64,000 bases of DNA. It comes from Nematostella vectensis. Its lineage: Eukaryota > Cnidaria > Anthozoa > Actiniaria > Edwardsiidae. Numbering within the stretch: position 1 is the stretch's first letter; every line of letters begins with the position of its first letter. Of this stretch, positions 26,308 to 40,236 are shown piece by piece. A model generated the notes under the pieces. That model saw only the letters and a list, made by a program, of their open reading frames with translations, was not told where the DNA came from and did no database searches. The position numbers and the translations under genes were made by a program. Location of the stretch: positions 7,215,042 to 7,279,041 of the forward strand of contig NC_064041.1 of NCBI RefSeq assembly GCF_932526225.1, given 5' to 3'.

Positions 26308-29300
26308 CCAGAACAAACAGAAGGAAGGGGACGGGCAAACAGACGTATTGAAACCAGAACAAAAGAAGGATGGAGAAACTGGCTAATGGGTGAAACCATA
26401 ACAAACAGACGGAAGAGGACGGACAAAACAGACGAATAGAGAGAAAGAATAATGGGTGAAACCAGAACAAAAAGACAGACGGGGACGGACAATCGCAAAG
26501 GATGCATGATATATTTGGCCTGTATCGGTATGTAACTCTTTTCCATGTGTTTTGCGGTGTGGGTATAACAAACTACAATTTGTAGAAAATGTTTTAAACG
26601 TTTGGTAACATCCATTAAATGCTTGTATCGGGCCCTAATGATTGACATCTGAGTGAAGAATGACATAACCCCCCCCCCCCCCCCCCGCCCGCTATCAAAG
26701 AGAAATGTTGACATCTGTAAAGAATATCGTAAACCTATATTGAACTCTACAGGGGCGTCACCTCTTCTGTCTGGTCCATCCGCCGCTAATTCTGCAACCT
26801 ATCCAAAGTATTATACAGGAAATCAGACAAAGCTTATCTACTGGCATGGCGAGCCCGCAATAAATAGCGCAGCGGCTAATGCAACGTGGTGCGGAACATC
26901 CGGGGAATTTCTTCGTGTCGATTTCGGGTCCGTGAAACACGTGCGCGCCGTCTACGTACAGGGACACCCAAGTGAGGCAAAGTGGGTAACGAAGATTAAA
27001 TTTAACCACAGTGCAGATGGCCTTTTTTTCAAGAGTTATATCGGCTACCATGAGGTCAAGGTGAGAAAAACAATCAAAATCAAGAACCGTGCAATTTACA
27101 AGTTCCGTTGCATGCTTTCAGCAACCTAGTGGGTCATACACGGAATATTTTTTTTTAATTTAACGTTAATCTTGATACAAAATGACTTCGAAATTCTACG
27201 TACGTCTTGCTTACAATAGCTTCTTTAGACTTTAAAATACAGTGTAATATATTCACCCTTCAAAGCTTAAATGAAACGATCAATTTGTTTTGTCAGAATT
27301 TATAAAAATTTTGTTTCCCATTATAAAATGTATAAATAAAGCTTTCTTCACAGGCTTTCGATGCAAACGTCGATACACACAAGATAGTTCGTTTTTCGAT
27401 GGATCCAGATATGACCACACGCTTTCTGCATATTATTCCTGACGCGTTCAACGGCGCACCTTGTATGCGTATTGCCATATATGGAGATAAACGTAAGCCT
27501 ACACACAGGGTCGATCCGATTATTGTCACGTGTTATGAATATATTGAGTACTGGAGTACTGGCAGTAAACTTATAAGTGACTTTAAGGCTTTTAGCGGCA
27601 AAATAATAACAACAACAAGAAGCAACTTATCCAGCGATTACGAATCAGTCAAGTCAATCAGTCAAGTCTGTTCGTCAGAAATGATCCATTCTCATTTAAA
27701 GATTTTATCTTTTCGTCGCTCTTTGGCGTAACAGACGCTCTGTATTTTTTTTTTTATTTTTTGCTTAATTTGCCGCTCAAAAAGGCCACGTGATTTCTTG
27801 GTGTAGGTCTTCTATTCATAGATCCCACATGTCAATCACGCGTGCACGAATAGCCAATAGCCAGAGATGATGCAATAACAGCCATCTGGTCCCACAAGTG
27901 TCCCACAAAAAAGTCGGCAACCGACGGCGAAAAAAATTGGTTTGAGATATACTTCTGCAAATTTGGCCAAGCAAATAAGCATTTTCCGGTAAGCGTAGAA
28001 AGTGCTAGCCCTGTTTTCTTTGACCGGCCACTTTTAGTGTAGAGTTGGGAATTGGCAGAAAAACACGTAAAATTTACTACCTAAAAAACGAAAAACAAAA
28101 AGGCAAACAAACTACAAGAGCAGTGTAAGTCCTACCATTTAACCTGTGTTTGATATTATCCTAGGTTAATTCAATTACATAAAAGAATGAGAATGTCGTT
28201 TGTATTTTTGCTATTAAATCTTGACGTTTGCCACTTGACGTTTGCCAATTCGGCTTTCTTTTCTACTTTCCCCGTATTTAAATCACTGCAAGTTGACAAA
28301 AATAGCTTCGAAAGCACATAAACACATAGTACCTATCGAAGAGAGCAGCGCTTTATTTTATCATTTCCAAGTTTCCGTATTTTGGGCTGGATTCGTGCCG
28401 TTTCCATTCAACAACCAAAATTTAATTTGGTTAATAAGTTTTTTAATTTGGTATATAAGTTATTTATTATTTCTAAGCTTCTCTACAAGATTTTCACCAA
28501 GCTTGGACAACAAGACAAGTTTCCATCATGTTAGGTGACCGTGTTTTATTTCCTGTCGCAGGAAAACCTCTATAAACGTCTGTATTTTAGATAAATCCGA
28601 GCAGAATTCACTGACCTCATCCGACATGTTGTACAATTTGTGGGACTTTTGGGTTGCACTGGTTGCACTTTGCTGCCTTCATTCTGATTGGATATTCGTG
28701 CGCGCGTCGGGTCTATGAATTGTGTGAGCAATGTGTTCATACTCACAAACGAAATTCCCCAGCGTTAAATCTCAAAACAAGAAATTACAATGCCAAAAAG
28801 ATTGTTTTATATCAAATAGTATATTTACGTGATTAAACCATTGGACATACCCTCAATTCGTTCGTTGCAAGAAAGAATGAATTTTTCTGGAATTTTGCAC
28901 GATTGAAAACAAAATTATTTTCCTTATCCAGCATGCTCAGATCCGTTGGGTGTGGAGTCTGGACTTATAGATAATAAAGCAATCCGTGCCACAAGCTGGA
29001 TAACCATCGACGACAACCCAAAAAATGCTCGGCTTAACAACATCGAAGGCGAGGGCGCGTGGTGTCCAAGGACTGTTGACCAATCGCAGTTCTTGGAAAT
29101 CAACATAGGTCACGTGACCAGAGTGACTAGCGTGGCCACTCAGGGGAGGTTTCCTGTCGCTGAATGTCATGTGATCGATGCATGGGTCACAAAATTCGCG
29201 CTGGAGTATCTTGATCTCGATGGAATGGCCTGGAAAAACTACACCGAGCAAGGTGTAATAAAGGTAAGTATATCTATGTGTGAACGGGTTATATGGAGTA

Positions 29301-32300
29301 GCTACATCGGGGAAGGTGTAATAAAGGTAAGTATATCTATGTGTGGACAGGTTATAAGGAGTAGCTACATCGAGGAAGTTGTAATAAAGGTAAGTATATC
29401 TATGTGTGGACAGGTTATATGGAGTAGCTACATCGGGCAAGGTAAAATAAAGGTCAGTATATGTATGTATGGACGGGTTATATGGAGTAGCTTCATCGGG
29501 CAAGGTGTAATAAAGGTAAGTATATCTGTGTGGACAGGTTATATGGAGAAGCTACACCGAGCAAGGTGTAATAAAGGTCAGTATATCTGTGTGGACAGGT
29601 TATATGGAGAAGCTACACCGAGCAAGGTGTAAAGGTCAGTATGTCTATGTGTAGACTGGTTATATGGAGTAGCTACACCGAGCAAGGTGTAGTAAAGGTA
29701 AGTATATCTATGTGTGGACAGGTTTTATGGAGTAGCTACATCGGGGAAGGTGTAATAAAGGTAAGTATATCTATGTGTGGACAGGTTATATGGAGTACTT
29801 ACACCGAACAAGGTGTAATGAAGGTCAGTATGTCTATGTGTAGACAGGTTATATGGAGTACTTAGACCAAGTAAGGTGTAATAAAGATCAGTATATCTGT
29901 GTGGACAGGTGATATGGAGTAGCTACATCGGGCAAGGTAAAATAAAGGTCAGTATATGTATGTATGGACGGGTTATATGGAGTAGCTTCATCGGGCAAGG
30001 TGTAATAAAGGTAAGTATATCTATGTGGACAGGTTATATGGAGTAGCTACATCGGGCAAGGTAAAATAAAGGTCAGTATATGTATGTATGGACGGGTTAT
30101 ATGGAGTAGCTTCATCGGGCAAGGTGTAATAAAGGTAAGTATATCTATGTGGACAGGTTATATGGAGTAGCTACATCGGGCAAGGTAAAATAAAGGTCAG
30201 TATATGTATGTATGGACGGGTTATATGGAGTAGCTTCATCGGGCAAGGTGTAATAAAGGTAAGTATATCTATGTGGACAGGTTATATGGAGTAGCTACAT
30301 CGGGCAAGGTGTAATAAAGGTTAGTATATGTATGTGTGGAGAGGCTCGTTCAAGGCCTGCTACAAATCTTTTAGTATATAAAGATGTGAAAAGAAAGTTA
30401 ATAAATTACTAAACATCAAAACTCAGTTTAAACAGCATATTGGCCTTAGAAAAAAGACGGAACTAAGTTTTGTTAAACTTGTGATCATTCAATAAGGCTT
30501 TTAACATCTTATTGTTTTTTCAGATATTTTCTGGAAACACAGACCTAATAAGTACTGTAAACAATGTTCTGACTGAGAAGTTAATCACGAAGGCCGTCAA
30601 ATTCCGCCCAAAGGAATGGCATACCCGAATATGCATGAGGGTGGAGCTTTATGGATGTAAAGGTAAAACTAAGACTATTTTTTTGTTTGTGTGATCGTAT
30701 AAGTATACGTTTAGCTGATTGATCGAGCCTAGGTGGTTCCGCCTCGTACAATCCAAGCGAATACTTCAACGATCACGAGTCGACGGCGAAGGAGTTGTCG
30801 GTGAACTGGTTTGTCGGCTAACCATTTGATAAACTTGAAATCCTGCGACACTTTTCTCAACGACAATTCCTTCCCATTTTACCATTTTCTAGTAAATCGA
30901 TATTTTTTCAGGAGAACTTTTTTTTTTAAGGATACAGAAGGCACTCTTTGTTCTTACTGTCATTTTAGTTGTATCGTAACAATTGAGCTGAACGAATGAG
31001 GGAAGCACATTGTTTTATGTGACAGTTTTTGTTAATAACACCGTTTTTACAAAAACCTTCTTACTTTTATAAGGAATTGTGACAGAATGTGAACTAACTT
31101 TACGCCGCGCTGGTTATTTCGCTATTTTCATCATACAAAAAGGCCCTAGGCTTACCTTATTTGGAAGCATAAGGTATAAATTTGTTTAGCGTTTAGCTCA
31201 GGGAAGGTATTTGTTTATTCGCCCTTTCTTTTCTATCGCCTTTGTTGTTGTCCAACTGCTTTTTCTCCCTGGACCATACCTTGATATATTAAAGACGCCG
31301 GTAACGGACGGAGTTTCAAACAGTTTTAAACGAAAATACCTAGAATTTTCACTCAGAAACAGACAAAAAAATACTTTAAATTGGGTCTACAATGGCAAAA
31401 AGAGGTATAGTAGTTTAGAGAAAAACGGATGAAATATATCAGACAGATTGCATATCACGTCTGGCTCTTATAATTGTTTTCTGCCTTCTACCGTCGTCGA
31501 TGCCTAAGTTCTTAACATTCCATTCCTTGACATATTTTTTCCTGTAGAATACTTCAAGCCAATTGGTATGGAGAACCACGACATTTCAAATGAGAACAAC
31601 TTCCATATTTTTGATAGACAGCGTAATAGTTTTCGACTGAATCATCCCCGTTGGTCGGGTATTCTATCTGATTGCCTGGAATACCATCAAGACGCAATGT
31701 ATGTTCGCGTTATAATGGGAAAGACGCCTTTTAGAGTCGTTGGTATTGGGATGCAGGGTCGGAACTATGATCAGCATATGGTCGTTCAGTACACCCTTCA
31801 GTACAGCTCAGAGGGCACAGAATGGTATGACTATATGGAGGATGGGGAGATCAAGGTATGACAATGGTAATAGAGCATTCTATGTTGTTAGAGTCTCTGT
31901 CGGTGCGCTATTTCATGTTGATTTCCATTAGCTTCATAACTCCATTTATGCTCTGATGAGTATTCTAGCTTTTCTTTGCTTTGCTTGCAGGCTATTAAAT
32001 TCAAGGCATTCAGATAGCACGTTCCTCGTATTCTCATTAGTTCTATTTGGTTAACTTCCCAAAAATTTCGAGGTGGTCACGCTAGCGCGCGTTGCACAGT
32101 AACTGAAAGATTTTGCCTCAGTCCTCCAGGCTCTAGGTATTGAAGCCCTTGTATTATAAGGGGTCATGGTTTACTCATCAACCCGGCAATATAGGAGATA
32201 GAATCCAGTAAAAAATCGCCACATTTTTCGGTCATTCTCTTATTATATTGAATCGCGATACTTTTAGTCCTTACAGCCAAATTCGTTGTTGCGCCACCTC

Positions 32301-35300
32301 GGCGAATCCAAAATCCTTGTCTCGTTTGGGAATAGCGCGTCGTAGTCAGAAACAAGCTTTGGCGGCGGTTTGTCTGGTTTTGATTGTTTGGTTTGACGCG
32401 CTATTCCCAAACGAAAAAAGGAATTTTCGATTCTGGGAGGTCGCACAACAACGAATTTGGCTATAACCTTGCAAAATACCAATTTTGATAGAGAATCGAT
32501 TCACCATCGGCTGATTTTGGGGAAGCTTATGCGATACCTTATTACATGAAATTAACGTTGGTAGATATTAACGTCTATTAAATGCACGCGTATCAAACTG
32601 TCACGAGTTTTTGGACAACATACAAATTACCCAACACGACGCATTCTACGAGAGTAGTCGACGGAGGTTCCTCTATTAAACACCGATCACATTTTGTTCT
32701 TTGATAGTTATTTTGAAATTTCTTCGCATAAATTCTCTTAATATTAATTGAAAACAAGAAGAAAGGTGACAATTGCTATTTAAAAGCTTTGCATGAAACT
32801 GACTAAATACCCGTATGCTTAACCTTATTGAAAAACAACCATTTTTTTACTGTCGAATCCGTTGTATCGCGACCCACGTTTTCAAAACACAATTTGGTTT
32901 GGTTTTCTGTTCCGTCAGTAAAACTATTCTGAGCCAATCAGAGTCTCGCTTTGTGCACTTCCCTGGCTTTCCTCTAGGCACTAGGCTAGAGATGGCAAGA
33001 ATCTGATTGGCTTAGAATAACTTGACTGGCGGAACAGAAAAAAAAAATCCCAAAAGACAACAACAAATCGATGTTTTGAAAATGCGGCGTTGCGATAAAA
33101 CAGATTCGATAGTAAAGCCTCAGAATAGACAGCGGAAGAAATTTACGATTAAAGCCAAAACGAGGAAAGTTGGTTGGCTGAAGTAGTCGCCGCTGTCTAA
33201 ATTGTTGTTGTTGCTGTTTTCGTTGCAGTATCTTACCACTACGAAATACTACGACACGCAGGGTGTTGCAGTGAGGCATTTCCGGTATTCATTCGTAGCT
33301 CAACAAGTTATGATATGGACCGTAGAACATTTAAGCTCTCCATGTTTTCGTGTGGAATTCTACGGTTACAAAGGTAGGATTATTTAGATGCCAGGATATT
33401 AGGTGCATACTCTTTTTTTCACCACGAAAATGTATCTGTCGTAGCCCGTAACAACAAAGGCACGTCAATAGCTAAATTCTAGCCTCTGAAAGCCATTTGG
33501 ATTTTTACAAGGCACATGCAAATCCTGGAACTTTTCAAACGTAGAGTTGTTTTCGTTTATGCTTAATTGCTAGTATGAGGATGTTGTTTTCATCAGATTC
33601 AACAATCGAACAGGTGAGACTGTAGAGAATATCTCAATAAGTTTCAGTATAAATTCTTGTGATATGAATGTGATTCGTCAAAAAAAATCACTTTTCAGAT
33701 AGTTACTGATAATAATCGCTGTTAAGACTATGGAAATTGATGATTTTGGGCCTGTTCCAAGATAAAATTGACTCAACATGTCCTTATCTTTAGTTGAAAG
33801 TGAGCCGATGGTTAGTAATAGTACTGCTATGAATTCTTCCTCCGCCAAGACGGGTTACGAGCCCTCCAAGGCAAAGCTACTCCTTGGCTCCAGCCACGCG
33901 TGGTGTGCGAGCGATGGCAATCACTCCTTCATCCAGGTTGACCTCGGCAGTGACAAGATTGTCAACGAGGTGAGTTTAGCCGTAAAACGTAAGGGCTTGT
34001 TACGTAAGGTGCAGGTTCATAGTGAGGCGGGGGGAGGGGAGAGCCAGATTGCTTAAGAATCACCATAATGTTACACGTTTTTACAGTTTAAACCTGTTTT
34101 AATCTGGCTACTGGCATAACGCCACAGGTTGCGACTTAAAGTAGACTGCAATTGCAAAAATGCACAAGTAGAAACCGTGAACCGCTCAGGGTACAGCCAT
34201 AAAACGCACAGGCTCAGCCGAAAAACGCACGGGCTCAACCGAAAAACGCACAGGGTAGAACCGTGAAATGCACATGCTCGAATCGTAAAACGCAGAGACA
34301 AGTACCGTAAAATGCACAGGATAGAACCCCAAAACGCACACACTAGAACCGTAAAATGCACAGGATAGAACCCCAAAACGCACAGTTTAGAACCGTAAAG
34401 CGCACAGGCTAAAACCTTAAGTAAAAAACCCTAAGTAAAAAACAAATGTCAAAAACCGTAATACGTACAGTACATAGCGCGCCTACTGACAAAAAACCTT
34501 CATGGATGTTTTGTCATTATCACCATTTCGCACATAGCCCGGCATACGTATACATGTATCGTTACTTACTCCGTATATCCCTTTTGTCTATTTAGGTGGC
34601 TGTTGGTGGCCTTCTTAATGGTAAAGGCCGAGTGTCAACATTCCGGTTATCCTCCAGCAAGGACGGGTACCTATGGAAAGACTACAAGCACGGAGATAAA
34701 CCGTTCAAGGTACGGGGTCTCCCCCCACCCTACCCTTCACCCCCCATCCCCCACGACTACAAGCACGGAGATGAACCTCTCGAGGCATGCAGCATGGCTG
34801 ACATGGAGGAGCTTGAAAATTTTTTGAGTACTATTAAGAAGAACCAACTAAAATGGTGCGGAAACTCCGATAAACTAAAAGATTTCCTAGTGCACTTGAT
34901 GGAGGAAGGAAGTAACGAAAAACTAGTAAGCGTAAACCAAATCGGGACGACAAGTGTACTAAAATTCGAAGCGGTGACCGTTAACTTTTACTTGAGCACG
35001 AACACGCTGCAGGTGCAAGGTGCGGGAAAAAAAGTTTATATAGGTAGCAAGAAAGCCTTAACAGTTACTCCACCAATGCTGGGGCTATTTGTAAGAACTG
35101 TATGTAATAGGAACTATTTGTCAATTATCTTAATAAAAATACTCTTGAATTGACCATCTGGAATTTATTCTTCTTATCCTGAATTTGTCAGGGTAAAAAG
35201 AAAAAAAAGTGTCGTGGTCCGTGTTCTCTTTAGACCTTTTCGCAATACTTGAGAGGCCAGTGGTTTTACATCAGAGGCTCAAACGAGCATGTTTTGGCGG

Positions 35301-38300
35301 GAATGCCATGAACTATTAAGGTGGCGCGCCGAGGTTGTTTTGGCTTTAACAGCTTTTACTAAGTTCCCTATATTAGACTCATTTTCGGCCCGATTTTCGT
35401 GAATTTTTCAGATTTTATTAATACATCTATGCTTCGTCAGATCCCGCAAGATTCACACTTGTTTGAAATCAAATTATTATTATTTTTTTCATGCAAGGTA
35501 AATGGAAGCAATTTTTTTATATTAAAATAAAAATATCGAAATCTGCGCGATTAATTTTTTTCTAAATTCACAGTAACACCTAACCATACTCCAGCTTGAA
35601 GCACACAAATGTTTGGCTTAAAACTAACCTGTAAAATTTCGCGATTGATGAATCTTTATTTTACGCCAAAATTGTCCTCGCAATATTTGAAAAAATAAAT
35701 GCACTCTTGCCTACAAAGATCCATCCCCGAATTTACGCCCCCTGCTAAGTCCACACCCTAAGGCAACTTGTGTCAGAGGGGCAAGAGGACCAGTGTTGCA
35801 CAAGAATAAATTCCAGATGGTCAATTCAAGAGTATTTTTATTAAGATAATTTGAAAACTAAAGAATTTATTCCTTTTCAACATTTGAGCCCAAGCCTCGC
35901 CTCTTCTAATCTATTACCCGACGCTATGGCTAAAATAGGCCTTACCGAAAGTACTTGCTTAATGCAGTTGCATGTCGAACCTGCGTTTATGAGAAACTAG
36001 AATCGAAAGTTGAGGATATGAACGCGCTTCAAACGAAGCCCACGCCAGCGTCACACATGGTAATCGACGAGCTGCCTTGTTTGTTTCACATGCTTTTGGC
36101 AGGAAGAAGTAACGCGGATGCCTGTTTGAGCAATGTGGTGTACCTCTAACCCATTCTCTTCGTTTACTTGTTAGGTGTTCACAGTCAGCGGTAATACATA
36201 CGAGGCGACCAAGCATGCGCTGGTGTTTCCAATCAGTGCACGCCACGTCAGAGTTCACCCGATCACCTGGGACATAAGCTATGACACCCCTTGCTTGACG
36301 TTACAGCTGTACGGAAAGGGAGGTGAGTGGCTTATTTGAAGATGCAGCCATCATTAAACAGGCTCAGTCAGCCGCCATTTTGTCATCCTAGCAAAGTATC
36401 AAGTGCAAAAAAGTATCCATTTCCATCGGCTGATTTGGGGAAGCCAATGCAATCCTTCCGATTGAATTTGGTAAATAATATTGTCTTAAACTCTGTTTTT
36501 AGATGTTTATTTCGAGATTTGAGCGCATTATGTGCCTTCCGATATTAAATAAAAATAATAACAAAGGTTTGTCCGACAAGGATTCTTTAATGCATAAATG
36601 CAACGGTACAAAACAAAAAGTGCTATGTTTAAGGGCGTGGTTCTGTGGGTTCTTCCTAACAGCTTGTGACCAAATATTAAAAAGACGTTTAAATTTTCTT
36701 ATCTATAAATCTGTTGGTATTTTTAAGATTTTAATTTTGCAAGCCAAAGATGAAGCTGGCAGGTTATTTAGTTATTTTATCCGTAAATAATTGCAAATGA
36801 TGTGGTCCCTTGAAGACCTGATAGGGTACATCGCCGGTGACATTAGGGACTTCAAGAACGCGAAAACGTAGAACGCTGCGGATGTTTGGATTTGCGTGCG
36901 CGCCGTCCTCGACGTTCCAGATACGCTTTCAACTACGTGGCTCGCCCCCATTTCATGTCGTTGATAGCATAGTCGAAACATCAGTGGCGTTTTACGTTTT
37001 CGCGTGCTTTAGGTACCTACTATTGAGGACGTCGCAAAAACGCGACACTAAGGGCGCGTTCTTTTACTCGGGATTCTGAAATGAGAATGATTAGAATAGA
37101 AAAAGCGCGCGTTCGTTTATCCCGCGTTCCCATTCCAGAATGGAATGAAGGCCATTCCATCCATTCTGCTACCTATAGCAGAATGACTGGAATGCATTCT
37201 GGACATTCTATACCAACCATTCCCATTCCAGAATGATAGGAAAAAACGCGCCCTAAGCCAGGCGGGATGCAAACATTCCTTTCGAACAAGCGCTGGCTAA
37301 CGCCCTGGAACTCAGCCACCCTTTTATTTTCACTCCAAGGAAAAACATCCCAAGGACAGTATAATCAGCTCACGTGTTATCATTTTGAATAAGTCTAGAC
37401 TAAAAACTAATCTTCGTGTAAAGGTATTCACTTCCATTCTTTTCTTACTCTGCAGATTGCGAAGACGCTCTTGGGCTACAGGAGTGGAGAATACCCCGCT
37501 CTGCCATCTCAGCTTCATCACGCATCAGTACCAACTACATGCCGTGGATGGCGAGACTGGACTCTACCGAGTACGGTGGAGCCTGGTGCGCAAGGTAAGA
37601 AAGTGTTGCGTGACACTTGCATGACACTTGCGTGGCACGTGACACCTTCGTCACGCATGAGTACCAACTACATGCTGTGGATGGGAGACTTGGCTCGACC
37701 GAGTACGGTGGTTTTGAATCCTGGCTCTTTACATAGGGGTCTTTAAATTCAGCGTCTCCTCGGATAAGGACGATAAGCCGGAGGTCCCGTCTCTCACCGC
37801 AATTTATTTACCTGTATTGGGGGACGTAAAAAAGACGCTGTGGAGGTTTGCCCGTGTGGTATACTATCTTCAGTGACAATGCTTAAAGGGGTAATGTCAT
37901 GGTAAGAGATTTGCAATAGCTCTCCGGCCCGGACACAATGAATTTCAGTCAAATTCTAATATTGACTATATGAGCCTTTAATACATGTGGGAAATTTAAA
38001 TTCAAAGTAAATGATCACAAACTGTCAATAAACATAGTTTTCAATAACATATTGCATATTATTTTAACAAGGTATTGACAGCTTAAAGTTCAACTGTTTG
38101 TAGACAATAAAACACAATAAACACTGACTCCAGACATGCGCAGTACCATGATGCTGCCCCTTTAACACAGTAGCCCACTCTCATGATTGTATGGAGCAAT
38201 AAATGTGCGTTGTACAAGCACTAAACATGTCGTTTCTATTCCAGGCGTAACGCAGTGGGCGAGTACCTCCAAGTCGATATCGGCTTTATGGCCCGTGTGA

Positions 38301-40004
38301 CCGCTATAGTACTACAAGGCAAGGAGAGCCCAACCGAGCTACCCTCTCTACCCGAGGCCTGGGTAAAATTGTTTGTTCTCTGGTTCAGCGACGATCGTTT
38401 TACATGGGAGGAGTACAAAGTCGGCGGGTTACTCAAGGTGAATAAAGTTTTATCATTTTATTATCCAGTTTTCCGGATATGGGGGTCCTGTGGAATTTGA
38501 GCTTGAAAGAGAGGCTTTCGGTGTCTCTTGACAGCCATTTGGCAACTTTTTTCCCAAAAATTACTGCTTTTTTTGAGCCTTAAAATGTCTAGCTTAAAGC
38601 TTTATCCTATCCCGTTACAAGACTTAGTTCAAACGTCGTATCATCCATGAGCCGTACTCAATGCAAATGCATGCAAATGAAGATGAAACAATCGACTCGA
38701 TTCATTTGCATGCATTTGTATTGAGTACGGCTCATGGATGATACGACGTTTGAAAGCCTCTCTTATTTCCCGCTCAAATTTCACACGACTACTGGACATT
38801 ATCTGCGTACCTGATTATGTGATGAATAAATCAACATTTTGTTCATCTGCATAAAATATTTTTTAAGTGTTCTAAAATATGAACAATGTAAATTCTTTGG
38901 AATTTATTTTTTAAAGCTCTTAGGATAACCAATTCACGTCTAACGGATCCAGAAGGCTAAAAAATACTTTAAAACGCTGAATTTTAGGATTTATGTGCTT
39001 TGCTTTTATTTCGTCATGGTACGAATTTAGGGCAGGCGTGAATGGGAAATGTAGTGTTTTTCTTTCTTTCTGCGATTACATTTGAGAGGAAACCTTGGGA
39101 TGTTTTGAAAAAAAATAAGTTTTCTTTTTGTTTTCCTTTCTTTAGAAACTTAAAGGAAACAATGACGGAAAATCCAAAACTACGGTTGAAATCAGTGGCC
39201 AACTCATCACAAGGTTTATTCGGATCTATCCCCAAACCTGGCAAAACCACATCTGCATGAGGACCGAGATTATCGGATGCGAGTGTAAGTGTACAGCCCA
39301 ATGCCTTTATCCTCGGAAACACAAAAGAATTCTCCCCTCCTCTTCCACCCCTCATCCTCACCTTAGGTCTTTTATCGCCGTTAATCAATTCTTCATAAGA
39401 TATTCCTTGTATTGTTCAAAGTAACGCATCAGCGTACGGGGGAAACACTACATACTGTGGTGGAAGTCCGCTAATATAAGGGTGATTTGCCTTGTTACCA
39501 AATGACTATTAACGGGGTGGCTTAATTCCGAAAAAAACAACAATGAAAATAGCGTTTTTATTGACTGCGAACCCCTAATTACATAGCTAACCACCTGTGG
39601 TGTAGCATGATTGAATGGTGACTTTATTATAACTCTCTCTTTATTCAAAGATTGTGGCAAAAGTCTTGGAATGGAGAGCTACCATATCCCCACAAGAGCG
39701 ATACATGCTTCAAGCATATATAACGACTACCAACCAAAACATGCCCGCCTGAACGTGTTTGACGGGGAAAGCTTCATCTTCAATTCCAACCTTCCAGGAG
39801 AATTTATGGAAATAGATCTTGGTCCTGCGATGAAAAGAGTCAGCGGATTTGCGATACAGGGTCGAATTCACGGTACCGACTTCCTGAATAGAGTGGCCGT
39901 GGCGTACAGTAGGGATGGTGTCAAATATGTGTCGCATTTAGACGAGGATGGCAGAGAAAAGGTAAGGACCTTGGTATGCAAACATCCTATAGCTGACTCG
40001 TCAT

Positions 40005-40046
<42 letters not shown>

Positions 40047-40047
40047 C

Positions 40048-40116
<69 letters not shown>

Positions 40117-40196
40117 TTGATGATGATGATGCTGATGATGATTTGACGACGACGACGACGACTATGGTCATGATGTTGATGATGATGACGATGACT

Positions 40197-40236
<40 letters not shown>

